Shown here one piece after another: positions 54,003 through 61,974 of a stretch of 64,000 nucleotides of DNA. The notes under the pieces are model-generated. The model was not told the DNA's origin. It made no database searches and saw only the letters and a list, made by a program, of their open reading frames with translations. A program made the position numbers and the translations under genes. Source of the DNA: CALLPQ01 sp964479275 (lineage in GTDB: Bacteria > Pseudomonadota > Alphaproteobacteria > Caulobacterales > Parvularculaceae). Each line of letters opens with the position of its first letter. Position 1 is the stretch's first letter. Location: contig CAYZLR010000002.1 in assembly GCA_964479275.1 (NCBI GenBank), forward strand, positions 77,848 to 141,847, written 5' to 3'.

Positions 54003-54421
54003 TGAATCCAGTAGATGAACTAAATTCTGATCTTAGTTTTAATGAACATAATTTATCTGAAAAGATAATTGAAGTTCCTGTTATAGTAACTAAATGGGCT
54101 GATAGACTTATTAAAGCTAAAAGAAAATTAGTAACATTAGAGTCTGAAAAATCTAAATTAGTTAAAGGTAGAACCAATTATTATTCTGGTAGAAAGAAAA
54201 ATCCTGCTACTGATAAATTTGTTCCTGCGACTTTAAGTGCTCAAGAAATTAGAGATGTCTATATACCTGGTGATGAAACCATAATTGAAGCTAGTAAGAA
54301 AGTAGCAGCTCAAAAAAGTCAAGTATTATTTTTTGAGCACGCTATGAAGCAAGCCAATCAATTACAGTGGACAATTAAAAATTATATTGAGTGGCAAAAA
54401 TACACTCAAGGAGCTATGTAA
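54002..54421 (+). CDS. uvsY: recombination mediator UvsY
   Basis: Helps load UvsX recombinase on gp32-coated DNA. 139 residues (T4 137) with the conserved TNYYSGRKK (T4 DYYSGRG) and a matching helical pattern WADRLIKAKRKLVTLESEKS. TAATG junctions on both sides. Confidence 0.8.
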   Translation: MNPVDELNSDLSFNEHNLSEKIIEVPVIVTKWADRLIKAKRKLVTLESEKSKLVKGRTNYYSGRKKNPATDKFVPATLSAQEIRDVYIPGDETIIEASKKVAAQKSQVLFFEHAMKQANQLQWTIKNYIEWQKYTQGAM

Positions 54422-54663
54422 TGAATATATCTAAAGAATTAAAAGATTTAATAATGGAAAAATCAATAGAAATTTCTCGCGAATTATATGAAGAGGAAAC
54501 AGATCGAGGAATTGTAGGCGCTGAGACTACTATTGATTTAATTTATGAAAAGGAAATTTATAAATTAACAATTTCGGCCTTCTGGGAAAAATGTAATTAT
54601 TTTGATTATCATATAACAGATGGAAAAACCTCAAGAAGTCAGGTGGTTGCTGGCTATTTCTAA
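54421..54663 (+). CDS. hypothetical protein (80 aa)
   Basis: ATG at 54421 overlaps the uvsY stop. MNISKELKDLIMEKSIEISR, acidic. No family recognised. Confidence 0.55.
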   Translation: MNISKELKDLIMEKSIEISRELYEEETDRGIVGAETTIDLIYEKEIYKLTISAFWEKCNYFDYHITDGKTSRSQVVAGYF

Positions 54664-54675
54664 ATAAATAATATT

Positions 54676-55989
54676 ATGAAAAAATATACATACGTATCAG
54701 AAATTATTGAAGATGTGAAAAATGAATCTTCGACTAATAAAAAAATAGAAATTCTTAAATCGCAAGCAGATAATAAGGAATTAAAATATGCTTTATATTT
54801 AGCTTACAATGATTATATTCAATTCTATATAAGAAAAATACCTGGATACATTCAAAATGAATCATTCAATAATATTTCTTTATACAACGCACTAAGCGAT
54901 ATAGAAAATATTTTGGCTACTAGAAAGAAAACTGGTAATGTTGGCAAAATGTTTCTAACATTTCTTTTAGAAAGTGTTGTTGCTGAAGACGCGCCTATTA
55001 TAGAAAAAGTAATAGCTAGAAATTTTGATTGTGGTATTTCTATTAAAACCATAAATAAAGTTTGGCCTGATCTTATTCCAACGTTTGATGTAATGCTTTG
55101 TTCAGACTTTGAAAGAGATAGAGTAGAATATCCTTGTATGGTTCAAGAAAAGCTTGATGGAATGAGAGCTCTCCTTTTTTCAGAAGATGGCGAAAAGTAT
55201 ACAATTAGATCTCGTAAAGGTTTAGTTATAGACGACTTAGATAATTTTCAAGAAGTTAGATCTGCTATGGCGACTGGTTGGGTGTTAGACGGAGAATTAG
55301 TTGTTTATGATACCAACGGAAAAATCATGTCTCGCAAAAAAGGCAATGGTATTTGTAATAAAGCTATTAAAGGAACTATTTCTGAAGATGAAGCTTCTCG
55401 TATCGCCTTTTTTGCATTTGACGTAGTTCCAATTGATACCTTTAAAGGTAAAACCGAGTTTCTTGGCACTCAAGAAAGGTTTGAAATGTTGACCAACCTA
55501 GTCAATTCTGTTAACAGTCCTAAACTACTTATAGCCTCAAATGAAATCGTTTCAAATGAAAGACAGATACTAAAAATGTTCACTGAATTTACTGAACAAG
55601 GAATGGAAGGAGTCGTCGTTAAAAATTCAAATCAGCCATTTGAAGCTAAAAGATCTAAAGGTTGGATGAAGATGAAAATGGAAAATGAAATGGAGCTTGC
55701 GATCGATGAGGTCGTAGAAGGCTTGGGAAAGCATCGAGGTCGTCTAGGTACTTTGAAATGCAGAGATGCAAGTGGAAGACTTACTGTAGGTATTGGAGGT
55801 GGCTATTCCGACGATCAAAGAGAAGAATTTTGGGCTATGAAAGATGAATTAATTGGACAAATTATCACAGTTAGATATAATGAATTAATTAGTGATGATT
55901 ATGGAGATATTTCGCTATTTTTGCCTAGATTTATAGAACATCGTTTAGATAAAACTGAAGCTGATGATGTTTTCAATTTAATAAGTTAG
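54676..55989 (+). CDS. 30: ATP-dependent DNA ligase gp30
   Basis: Seals nicks in phage DNA. Nucleotidyltransferase motifs in order: EKLDGMRA (adenylated Lys), RSRKG, GWVLDGELVVYD, AFFAFDVVP, EGVVVKN and GWMKMKME. 437 residues against 487 in T4. AATAAATA lies exactly 5 nt before the ATG, a near-consensus late promoter. Confidence 0.95.
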   Translation: MKKYTYVSEIIEDVKNESSTNKKIEILKSQADNKELKYALYLAYNDYIQFYIRKIPGYIQNESFNNISLYNALSDIENILATRKKTGNVGKMFLTFLLESVVAEDAPIIEKVIARNFDCGISIKTINKVWPDLIPTFDVMLCSDFERDRVEYPCMVQEKLDGMRALLFSEDGEKYTIRSRKGLVIDDLDNFQEVRSAMATGWVLDGELVVYDTNGKIMSRKKGNGICNKAIKGTISEDEASRIAFFAFDVVPIDTFKGKTEFLGTQERFEMLTNLVNSVNSPKLLIASNEIVSNERQILKMFTEFTEQGMEGVVVKNSNQPFEAKRSKGWMKMKMENEMELAIDEVVEGLGKHRGRLGTLKCRDASGRLTVGIGGGYSDDQREEFWAMKDELIGQIITVRYNELISDDYGDISLFLPRFIEHRLDKTEADDVFNLIS

Positions 55990-55998
55990 AGGAAAATA

Positions 55999-56193
55999 AT
56001 GGATCTTAAAAGTATTAATAAATTAGTTTGGAATTGGATAAAAGAATTTAATATAGGATTAGATTTACCTTCTCATAATGCGTTAATTTTTGGAGCAGGT
56101 GTAATTGTTGGCTTATTTGCCAAACAATTTGCTATCTTAGCAGCTATATTATATTTAGCATATTGCTTCTATAATCAAAGAAAGTCAAATTAA
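55999..56193 (+). CDS. small membrane protein (64 aa)
   Basis: Hydrophobic segment of about 30 residues (LIFGAGVIVGLFAKQFAILA and on), one or two TM helices, basic C-terminus. AGAGGAA before the ATG. No family recognised. Confidence 0.6.
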   Translation: MDLKSINKLVWNWIKEFNIGLDLPSHNALIFGAGVIVGLFAKQFAILAAILYLAYCFYNQRKSN

Positions 56194-56196
56194 TAA

Positions 56197-56225
56197 TGTA
56201 CATAAATGCCTATTTGGTATATAAT
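56197..56225 (+). promoter_or_regulatory. early promoter
   Basis: TGTACA, 17 bp, TATAAT (56220-56225), followed by AAATCAAATAGG before the lipoprotein gene. Confidence 0.6.
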
Positions 56226-56252
56226 TATATAAAATCAAATAGGTATTAAATT

Positions 56253-56435
56253 ATGAAGAAAATTTCATTAATCGTTGTCATTTGTATTATTTTAAACGGA
56301 TGTGCGGTGCAAACATATAATGGTTCAAGAACTATAGGTGATGTTACTGCTTATTGTGGTCCAGAGAATTGCAGTTTTTATCATAAGAAATTTGGTTCTA
56401 TTTTAACTAAACGAACAAAGATTGATAAAAAGTAG
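56253..56435 (+). CDS. small lipoprotein (60 aa)
   Basis: MKKISLIVVICIILNGCAVQ, lipobox ILNGC. Mature part short with two Cys (TAYCGPENCSF). Own early promoter. Function unknown. Confidence 0.7.
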   Translation: MKKISLIVVICIILNGCAVQTYNGSRTIGDVTAYCGPENCSFYHKKFGSILTKRTKIDKK

Positions 56436-56463
56436 TTTACATTTTGTCTCAATAGTATATAAT
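56436..56463 (+). promoter_or_regulatory. early promoter
   Basis: TTTACA, 16 bp, TATAAT (56458-56463), followed by ATCAGTTAAACAAAT. Confidence 0.75.
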
Positions 56464-56499
56464 AGATTCATCAGTTAAACAAATAAAAACATTTATATT

Positions 56500-56652
56500 A
56501 TGAAATACGAAATTACATTTAAAAATAAATATGACGGATTATTAGAAAATATTATCGTTCGCGATTATAATATGCCTACTAAAGTTTCAGATTTAAGTAA
56601 TGGACCTTATATTATTATCAAAGTGGAAATTCATCTTCCTGAAGACGACTAA
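56500..56652 (+). CDS. small hypothetical early protein (50 aa)
   Basis: MKYEITFKNKYDGLLENIIV, probably a small beta protein. Own early promoter. No family recognised. Confidence 0.55.
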   Translation: MKYEITFKNKYDGLLENIIVRDYNMPTKVSDLSNGPYIIIKVEIHLPEDD

Positions 56653-56669
56653 ACAAAAGAAAACTGATA

Positions 56670-56722
56670 GGCCAGGCGACTCATCTGGATTCCTATTACC
56701 ATTTAACTGGAGTCGCCTGGCC
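56670..56722 (+). repeat. GC-rich 13-bp inverted repeat
   Basis: GGCCAGGCGACTC (56670-56682) and its exact complement (56710-56722) around a 27-nt loop, immediately before the exonuclease gene. Far more GC-rich than the surroundings. No T-run, so a protein-binding or translation-control structure is as likely as termination. Confidence 0.7.
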
Positions 56723-56735
56723 GCCTTAGGGTAAT

Positions 56736-57311
56736 ATGACTAAAATTTGTAGCATGACAGATATAGAAGCTGTGGGCACCACTGGAGACACTGGTATCCT
56801 TTCAGTGTCTACCGTTATCTTTGACTTTGAAGATCCTCAAAAGAATTACATAGATGAATTTACAACTTACTTAGATGTTAAAGATCAAATTGAAAGATTA
56901 GGTCGAACGTTTAGCAAAGATACTATGGACTGGTGGAAAAAACAAGACCCTGCAGTTTTTAAGTCTCAATTTGCTGGTAAAACTAAGATTGAAGATGGTC
57001 TTACTAGCTTATTAAGCTTCTTTGATAATCATGAATGTGATTGGCATTTTGCTAAAGGTGTGCATTTTGATATGGCTATTTTAAAAGATGCTTGTCATTC
57101 ACTAAATCTTAATGATCATCCATTTATTAAAGAGTTTTGGAAGTGGCAATGTTGTGCTACTATCGGCAGACAATATGAATATGAATTAGGTGAGAAATGG
57201 TTAGTTAATAATATGACTCGTAAATATAATAAAGAATTTGGTGCATCACATGATCCGTTAGTTGATTGTAAAATTCAAATTGAAATCTTAAAAGACTTTA
57301 CGGTACGATAA
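56736..57311 (+). CDS. dexA: DexA-like 3'-5' exonuclease (DnaQ fold)
   Basis: Exonuclease motifs: MTDIEAVGTTG (DxE), GVHFDMAILKDA and HDPLVDCKIQIE (HxxxxxD). 191 residues, close to the short RNase AS/DexA-type domain; T4 DexA is 227. Degrades host DNA or single strands in T4. The symbol is by similarity of fold, less certain than the function class. Confidence 0.7.
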   Translation: MTKICSMTDIEAVGTTGDTGILSVSTVIFDFEDPQKNYIDEFTTYLDVKDQIERLGRTFSKDTMDWWKKQDPAVFKSQFAGKTKIEDGLTSLLSFFDNHECDWHFAKGVHFDMAILKDACHSLNLNDHPFIKEFWKWQCCATIGRQYEYELGEKWLVNNMTRKYNKEFGASHDPLVDCKIQIEILKDFTVR

Positions 57312-57312
57312 T

Positions 57313-57642
57313 ATGCCTTGTACAATATATGAAGATAGAGCAAAAACAATTGTTGAACCTAGTAGAAACTCATTAGATAAAATTAAAGTTAAAAATTTAG
57401 AAGCGTGTTTGTGCGCCGTTTTAAGAGAACTAAATAGAAGAAATCTATTAACAGATATTTTAGAATCTTCTTCTATTAAGGGTAAAGTTGATGTGCAATC
57501 ATGGTGGGAAGAGCACAGAAAAGCTGATATCAATAGAATCTCAAAAGTTATTGCTGATTTCTCTGAAGATGATAAAGAACTCACTCACATTACTGACGAA
57601 GAAGTAATAAAGCATCTTAATACTACTTCTAGATACACATAA
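57313..57642 (+). CDS. hypothetical protein (109 aa)
   Basis: MPCTIYEDRAKTIVEPSRNS then VQSWWEEHRKADINRISKVI. Ends on the A of the next ATG. No family recognised. Confidence 0.55.
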   Translation: MPCTIYEDRAKTIVEPSRNSLDKIKVKNLEACLCAVLRELNRRNLLTDILESSSIKGKVDVQSWWEEHRKADINRISKVIADFSEDDKELTHITDEEVIKHLNTTSRYT

Positions 57643-57893
57643 TGGATCGTAGAGGATTTTTAAAGAATATTATGATTGCGGGAGTTGCTCCCGCTTTCAT
57701 AAAAAGCGAATCTTTAATGGGTTTATATGTACCTGAACCAGAGATTATATTTTTAAATGCAAAACACGGAACAGAGCTTATATTTTTAAATGCAAATAGA
57801 GGAACAGAAATAATAGTGCATAAAGCTCGAATGGATTATGATACAGGCATTATTCGGTGTCCATATATTCCACAAACGAAATTAATAACTTAA
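57642..57893 (+). CDS. Tat-signal-like protein with internal repeats (83 aa)
   Basis: MDRRGFLKNIMIAGVAPAFI has the twin-arginine signal motif RRGFLK and a hydrophobic stretch. The short mature part has tandem repeats IIFLNAKHGTE / LIFLNANRGTE / IIVHKA. A damaged copy of its 5' end lies at 58306. Function unknown. Confidence 0.6.
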   Translation: MDRRGFLKNIMIAGVAPAFIKSESLMGLYVPEPEIIFLNAKHGTELIFLNANRGTEIIVHKARMDYDTGIIRCPYIPQTKLIT

Positions 57894-57905
57894 CAGGAGT
57901 AAAAT

Positions 57906-58316
57906 ATGTTTGAATCAATTGGTAATTTTTTAGATAATGTATGGGGTGGATTATTTTCATTTAATCCTTTAGATCCTTGGGCCGCAGGCTTTTATTTTTT
58001 ACCATTAGTTATTTGTGCTATCTCGTATATTTTTGAAACAATATCAGATTTAGCAATAGATGCTCGTCATTTAAAAGAATATAATAATGGTGATCATAGT
58101 TATTATGATCCGAAAACTACAGTTGGATTAATTCTAGGTAGAGCCTTTTTAACTGTACTACCAGCTGTTAATATATTTGTAGCTATCTTTTCTAGACTTG
58201 GACAAATTTTAGATTGGCTAGGAAAAACATTTAATATAGCTATTATAGGAAAGAAGCAATCCAGATCATTTGAAGAAACTCAAAAAGTAAAAGCAGCAAA
58301 AAGAAATGCATCGTAG
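57906..58316 (+). CDS. membrane protein, about two TM helices (136 aa)
   Basis: Hydrophobic stretches at about 26-50 and 72-100; Lys-rich C-terminus. AGGAG upstream. Its last codons overlap the duplicated Tat-signal copy and take the TAG stop from it. No family recognised. Confidence 0.6.
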   Translation: MFESIGNFLDNVWGGLFSFNPLDPWAAGFYFLPLVICAISYIFETISDLAIDARHLKEYNNGDHSYYDPKTTVGLILGRAFLTVLPAVNIFVAIFSRLGQILDWLGKTFNIAIIGKKQSRSFEETQKVKAAKRNAS

Positions 58317-58550
58317 AGGATTTTTAAAGAATATTATGAAAGCGAATCTTTAATGGGTTTATTTGTACCTGAATCTAAAATACAATCCTTATATAAACCC
58401 ATATTAATATCTATGCCAAGAAAAATATATCCTCTTTCAATTATTGAAGATGTAAATGAAGTTAAACCTGTCATAAACGACAAAGAAAAACTTAAAGAAA
58501 TGAATGAAAATATAAACGATAATTTAGGTATAATTATTGAATTTGTATAA
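58306..58550 (+). pseudogene. damaged duplicate of the Tat-signal gene
   Basis: 58306-58353 repeats the start of the gene at 57642 (MHRRGFLKNIMK) but lacks about 28 nt that in the original form the hairpin GCGGGAG-TTG-CTCCCGC. This shifts the frame to an early stop. A second frame from 58353 (MGLFVPESKIQSLYKPILIS) continues in the original frame and may be expressed without signal. Confidence 0.65.
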
Positions 58551-58582
58551 GTAAATAAATATCTCTATATGAGGTATTTTAA

Positions 58583-59158
58583 ATGAAACGGATAGCAATT
58601 AGTATAGGACATTATCCAGAGAAATCTGGTGCAAGATTTGAGGATCTTATTGAACATGAAATAGCTGGCGAATGGGTCGACAAGATTTTAGACACTTTCG
58701 ACGATATATATGACTTCGATTGTGAAGAACCAATATTTGAATTTATTCCTGTTCCAGTAGGCACCCTTAGAGAAAAAGTAAAGTGGATTAATAGTCATGA
58801 TTTTGATTATGCTATTGAAATGCATTTTAATTCAGTTGGTGGTGCTATAGTATCAGGAGCAGAAACCCTTTATATGCCTGGTAGCTATAGAGGTAGACAA
58901 TTTGCATCTATAGTTCAAGATTACACAATAGTTCCTTTAAATATTAGAGATCGCGGTATTAAAGAAGGACTTTACTGGTCTTCTAGAGAAAGAACAAATA
59001 CTCCTTTATATTTTTTAAGAAGAACAAATTGTCCTGCTATTATTATGGAACCAGAGTTTCTTCAATCATATAAAAGGACTATAAATAATCGTAAGATAGT
59101 AGATTTTTGCTACGCTTTAATCGATGCTCTAGAAACAGTTGTTCTAGATGAAATTTAA
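58583..59158 (+). CDS. N-acetylmuramoyl-L-alanine amidase (Amidase_3)
   Basis: Zinc amidase motifs: SIGHYPEKSGA (His), HEIAGE (Glu), IEMHFNSVGG (His) and AIIMEPEFLQS (catalytic Glu). 191 residues, domain only, no signal peptide. Cleaves peptidoglycan stem peptides; a second lysin besides the SleB hydrolase. Confidence 0.85.
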   Translation: MKRIAISIGHYPEKSGARFEDLIEHEIAGEWVDKILDTFDDIYDFDCEEPIFEFIPVPVGTLREKVKWINSHDFDYAIEMHFNSVGGAIVSGAETLYMPGSYRGRQFASIVQDYTIVPLNIRDRGIKEGLYWSSRERTNTPLYFLRRTNCPAIIMEPEFLQSYKRTINNRKIVDFCYALIDALETVVLDEI

Positions 59159-59177
59159 CAAAAAGAGAAAATATAAA

Positions 59178-59732
59178 ATGAGTTTAACTAAAATAAAAGG
59201 CGTCGGCGAAAAAGTAGCTAAGTCTATTACAGAATTAACAGGTATTAGTACGCTTGAAGATTTTGCAGTGATTGATCAAGACACTATTCAAAAAATTGCT
59301 GATGAGGTTCCTGGTGGTCCAGCTAAAGTAGCTGGTTGGGTTGAGCAAGCTAAAGGATTAGTTGATGTTGTGGTTGAGGAAGAAATTGTTGATCCTGAAG
59401 CTGAAATTCAGGAAGATGAAGAAGAAACAACCGTTGAAGATGTTGTTGAAGATTCTGAGGAAGTTGAGGAAACTATTGAAGAAAATCCTGCAGATATTGT
59501 TGTTTCTGATGTTGTCGATGATAATATTTCTGATGATGCTGTTGAAAAGTTAGATGTTTTAGATTGGTTTGAATTGAAAGGAATGAATATGCTAGAGCTT
59601 GGTTACGCTCGATCGAGCATTTTAATCGCTGCAGCTTCATATTATGGATTAGAGAAGCGTGATGTATTAAAGAATATTAATTTAAGTATTAGCACCAAAG
59701 ATAATCTATTAAAGGCTATTAAAGGCGTTTAA
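59178..59732 (+). CDS. helix-hairpin-helix protein with acidic middle (184 aa)
   Basis: N-terminal HhH domain (LTKIKGVGEKVAKSITELTG, residues 3-22 onward) typical of DNA binding, then about 70 residues rich in Glu/Asp/Val, then a helical C-terminal domain. I use ATG 59178; an upstream ATG at 59148 overlaps the amidase end. Possibly a DNA-associated head or host-takeover protein. Confidence 0.65.
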   Translation: MSLTKIKGVGEKVAKSITELTGISTLEDFAVIDQDTIQKIADEVPGGPAKVAGWVEQAKGLVDVVVEEEIVDPEAEIQEDEEETTVEDVVEDSEEVEETIEENPADIVVSDVVDDNISDDAVEKLDVLDWFELKGMNMLELGYARSSILIAAASYYGLEKRDVLKNINLSISTKDNLLKAIKGV

Positions 59733-59758
59733 TATGATTATAAGAGAAGAATGGTACT

Positions 59759-59789
59759 AATTAAAAGGAGCTTATTGCTCCTTTTAATT
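59759..59789 (+). terminator. strong rho-independent terminator
   Basis: AATTAAAAGGAGC-TTATT-GCTCCTTTTAATT, 13-bp perfect stem followed by T-rich sequence. Confidence 0.8.
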
Positions 59790-59817
59790 TTACTATTATT
59801 AACAAGTGTTATATAAT
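59789..59817 (+). promoter_or_regulatory. early promoter
   Basis: TTTACT, 17 bp, TATAAT (59812-59817), starting right at the preceding terminator. Confidence 0.65.
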
Positions 59818-59855
59818 GTTTAAAATTAAAAATATATTAATAATGGAGTTTTATC

Positions 59856-60398
59856 ATGCATCAAGAATTTCAATTTCAGAATTACATCATACGCCATACT
59901 GAAAATAAAAGTATCGCTTTCCACAAAACTTTTAAAGATAGATTTCAAAAATTTGTTGGATTGGATGCAGTATCTCAAGCCAAAGATTGGGTAAGAAATT
60001 TCTGTGAAAAATCAAGAACTTCTTGGAAAAATGTAAATCAATGTTGTATAAGTTTTAATTCTACATTCATTTATGATATAATGGGCGAAGAAGATTTCTT
60101 TTCATTTGATATGATTAAAGAAGCCGATGACATATTTTTTAAAGTTTATTGTGATTATAACAAAGGTCAATTTAAAACATATGGAAAATCTACTAGAAAG
60201 AAGCCTTGTGTTGGAGCCGAATGGCATGGTTCACCGAATTTAATTGAACAGAATAGATTTTTGCCAAATGCTAGATACTCTTTAGAAGAAATTGAAAATA
60301 ATACTTTTAAATTAATATTTGATAGTATCATTGAAGATAAGTCCCAGAGATACTCTTTAGGTATTCCTGGAATAATGTTTTATAGTATGAGGAAATAA
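59856..60398 (+). CDS. hypothetical protein (180 aa)
   Basis: MHQEFQFQNYIIRHTENKSI; contains KSTRKKPCVGAEWHGSPNLI. ATGGAG ribosome site. No family recognised. Confidence 0.6.
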   Translation: MHQEFQFQNYIIRHTENKSIAFHKTFKDRFQKFVGLDAVSQAKDWVRNFCEKSRTSWKNVNQCCISFNSTFIYDIMGEEDFFSFDMIKEADDIFFKVYCDYNKGQFKTYGKSTRKKPCVGAEWHGSPNLIEQNRFLPNARYSLEEIENNTFKLIFDSIIEDKSQRYSLGIPGIMFYSMRK

Positions 60399-60401
60399 AT
60401 T

Positions 60402-60662
60402 ATGAGAAATTCTGGCTTTACTTTGATAGATCTAATGATTGTTATATCCATTATTGGAATTTTAGCTGCGGTTGATTTATACTTTCTTTATCAAGATTGG
60501 AAAAATCAAAAATTAAGCGGAGAAAATAGCCCAAATATAATTAAAATGGATAGTATATCTGACATTACAAAAGAAGAAAGATTTGCTCAATTATTAGTTG
60601 AAAAGCATAGAATTGAAAAGGAAATAGAGAGGTTAAGTAAATTAGAGAAGCTTGTAAAGTAG
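60402..60662 (+). CDS. type IV pilin-like protein (86 aa)
   Basis: The N-terminus MRNSGFTLIDLMIVISIIGI plus LAAV is a prepilin signal: a short leader ending in Gly, then FTLI and a 20-residue hydrophobic helix. The usual Glu5 is Asp. No Cys-bounded pilin head; instead a short charged helical tail. It could enter the host pilus or secretion machinery. Pseudopilin mimicry is inference. Confidence 0.7.
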   Translation: MRNSGFTLIDLMIVISIIGILAAVDLYFLYQDWKNQKLSGENSPNIIKMDSISDITKEERFAQLLVEKHRIEKEIERLSKLEKLVK

Positions 60663-60727
60663 GAACATGCATTTTATCTCTTGAAGATAATAATGTAACA
60701 CCTCTTATTCAAGTCAAGCAATAATAT

Positions 60728-60756
60728 TTTACTTTTATTATTTATTAGTATATAAT
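60728..60756 (+). promoter_or_regulatory. early promoter of an orphan short unit
   Basis: TTTACT, 17 bp, TATAAT (60751-60756). The only thing before the terminator at 60834 is a two-codon frame. Confidence 0.65.
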
Positions 60757-60762
60757 TAAATT

Positions 60763-60863
60763 CCTTATATAGATGATTTAATATTAATTTAATTGAGGAA
60801 CATATTATGAATTAGTTAATAGAAATATTAACAAAAATGGGAACCTAATGGTTCCCATTTTTT
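60763..60863 (+). ncRNA. candidate small RNA between promoter and terminator
   Basis: About 100 nt from the expected start to the terminator end. It contains a ribosome-site-like TTGAGGAAC and ATG AAT TAG (60807-60815), a two-codon frame. Either a small RNA or the leftover of a gene deleted between its own start and terminator. Confidence 0.45.
60834..60863 (+). terminator. rho-independent terminator
   Basis: AAAATGGGAACC-TAAT-GGTTCCCATTTT, 12 bp, followed by TT. Nearly symmetric, so it may also stop the converging minus-strand operon. Confidence 0.85.
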
Positions 60864-60925
60864 ATTCTTCGATTTTAAATAAATTTTTAATTGTATTGAA
60901 TAATTCCTTTAATCCAAATTTTCTT

Positions 60926-61366
60926 TTATCCAAAAATAAGATTATTGATATTACTCCTACACCTAGCAAGATAATTATTAATTCTTTTTCCATAACCTAT
61001 CCCGGCTCCCCCAGCAAGTATAAGTTGTAACAATAAAAGATTAACGGAGATAATCCAAGAAATCTCTGCTTCCGCAATCTCGGCTATTTTAGGTAAATCA
61101 ATAATCACTCGCAGACAATATAGATATGCTATTGCATGATTTATTTCATTACCTTTTAAATCTTTACATCCTATTAATGCTATAACAGCTCCAACTAAGA
61201 AAGAGAATGACGAGAAATCATTCAAATTAAAAGTTGGTAATAGAAGACCTAATGTATTTGTAGTAAAAAGAGCTATAGATACTTGTTTATTGTGTTTAAA
61301 GCATATAAAGGAAGTCAAATATACTATTAAAAATATTATGTTCTCCATCATAAAATTTGTTATCAT
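60926..61366 (-). CDS. membrane protein, about four TM helices (146 aa)
   Basis: Hydrophobic segments at about 9-22, 27-45, 52-66 and 100-125. The start could be either of two early ATGs. ATGA overlap with the gene upstream. No family recognised. Confidence 0.6.
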   Translation of the reverse strand: MITNFMMENIIFLIVYLTSFICFKHNKQVSIALFTTNTLGLLLPTFNLNDFSSFSFLVGAVIALIGCKDLKGNEINHAIAYLYCLRVIIDLPKIAEIAEAEISWIISVNLLLLQLILAGGAGIGYGKRINNYLARCRSNINNLIFG

Positions 61367-61683
61367 CTTCTTGTACCACCGAATCTTCTGAAATCTTCAG
61401 TTGTTAATTTACGATAACCTAAATCTTGATAACCTTCTGATAATGCTTTATGTGCTATTTCTACTCGTTCAACCGCAGCTAAAGCTTCATAAACGTAAGA
61501 TCTAATTTCACCTAAATCTACATTCTGTACTACTTCATCATCTAAATCTTTGTTAGTATCTTTTAAAGCTTGTTCTAAACAATCTAAAGCCTGATTAGTA
61601 TACTTTAAATATTTTACTCTGGCTTTTGAAAGCATATATCCAGTTAATATCTGACTATCTAATGGTTCTCTTTTATCAGTCAT
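61363..61683 (-). CDS. hypothetical helical protein (106 aa)
   Basis: ATG at 61683 chosen because AAGGA precedes it closely. Helical, charged (ALDCLEQALKDTNKDLDDEV, ALAAVERVEIAHKALSEGYQ). Between two membrane proteins in a three-gene minus operon. Confidence 0.6.
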   Translation of the reverse strand: MTDKREPLDSQILTGYMLSKARVKYLKYTNQALDCLEQALKDTNKDLDDEVVQNVDLGEIRSYVYEALAAVERVEIAHKALSEGYQDLGYRKLTTEDFRRFGGTRR

Positions 61684-61849
61684 CTTCCTTTTCCTCAAGT
61701 TTTTCAACGTCCTTTTCTAACATCTCTAATCTATATAAGATTAGTTCAATTTTACCATCGTGTTTTATCAGCATAGCAGCTCCAGCCAACAATGCTGTAA
61801 ATATAATTGTAATAAAAGCTGAGCCAATCTTATCCTTTAATCCATTCAT
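61676..61849 (-). CDS. small membrane protein with coiled-coil tail (57 aa)
   Basis: MNGLKDKIGSAFITIIFTAL plus LAGAAML gives one TM helix, followed by a Glu/Lys coiled coil. Overlaps the next gene by 8 bp. Topology resembles small lysis or hemolysin-type phage proteins, but no family can be assigned. Confidence 0.6.
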   Translation of the reverse strand: MNGLKDKIGSAFITIIFTALLAGAAMLIKHDGKIELILYRLEMLEKDVEKLEEKEDD

Positions 61850-61905
61850 ATTGATTGACTTAATGTTCTCTTTTTGATTGATTTTAAATATTTATTAAAA
61901 AATGA

Positions 61906-61934
61906 TTCACTTTTCGCTATAAATTGATTATAAT
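61906..61934 (+). promoter_or_regulatory. early promoter
   Basis: TTCACT, 17 bp, TATAAT (61929-61934), followed by TTAGTTAAACAAAATAGGAA. Confidence 0.65.
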
Positions 61935-61951
61935 ATTCATATTAGTTAAAC

Positions 61952-61974
61952 AAAATAGGAAACTTATATTATGA
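61952..61974 (+). repeat. 23-bp leader repeat, copy A
   Basis: AAAATAGGAAACTTATATTA plus TGA, identical to 62386-62408; holds ribosome site and start of the gene at 61971. Confidence 0.85.
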
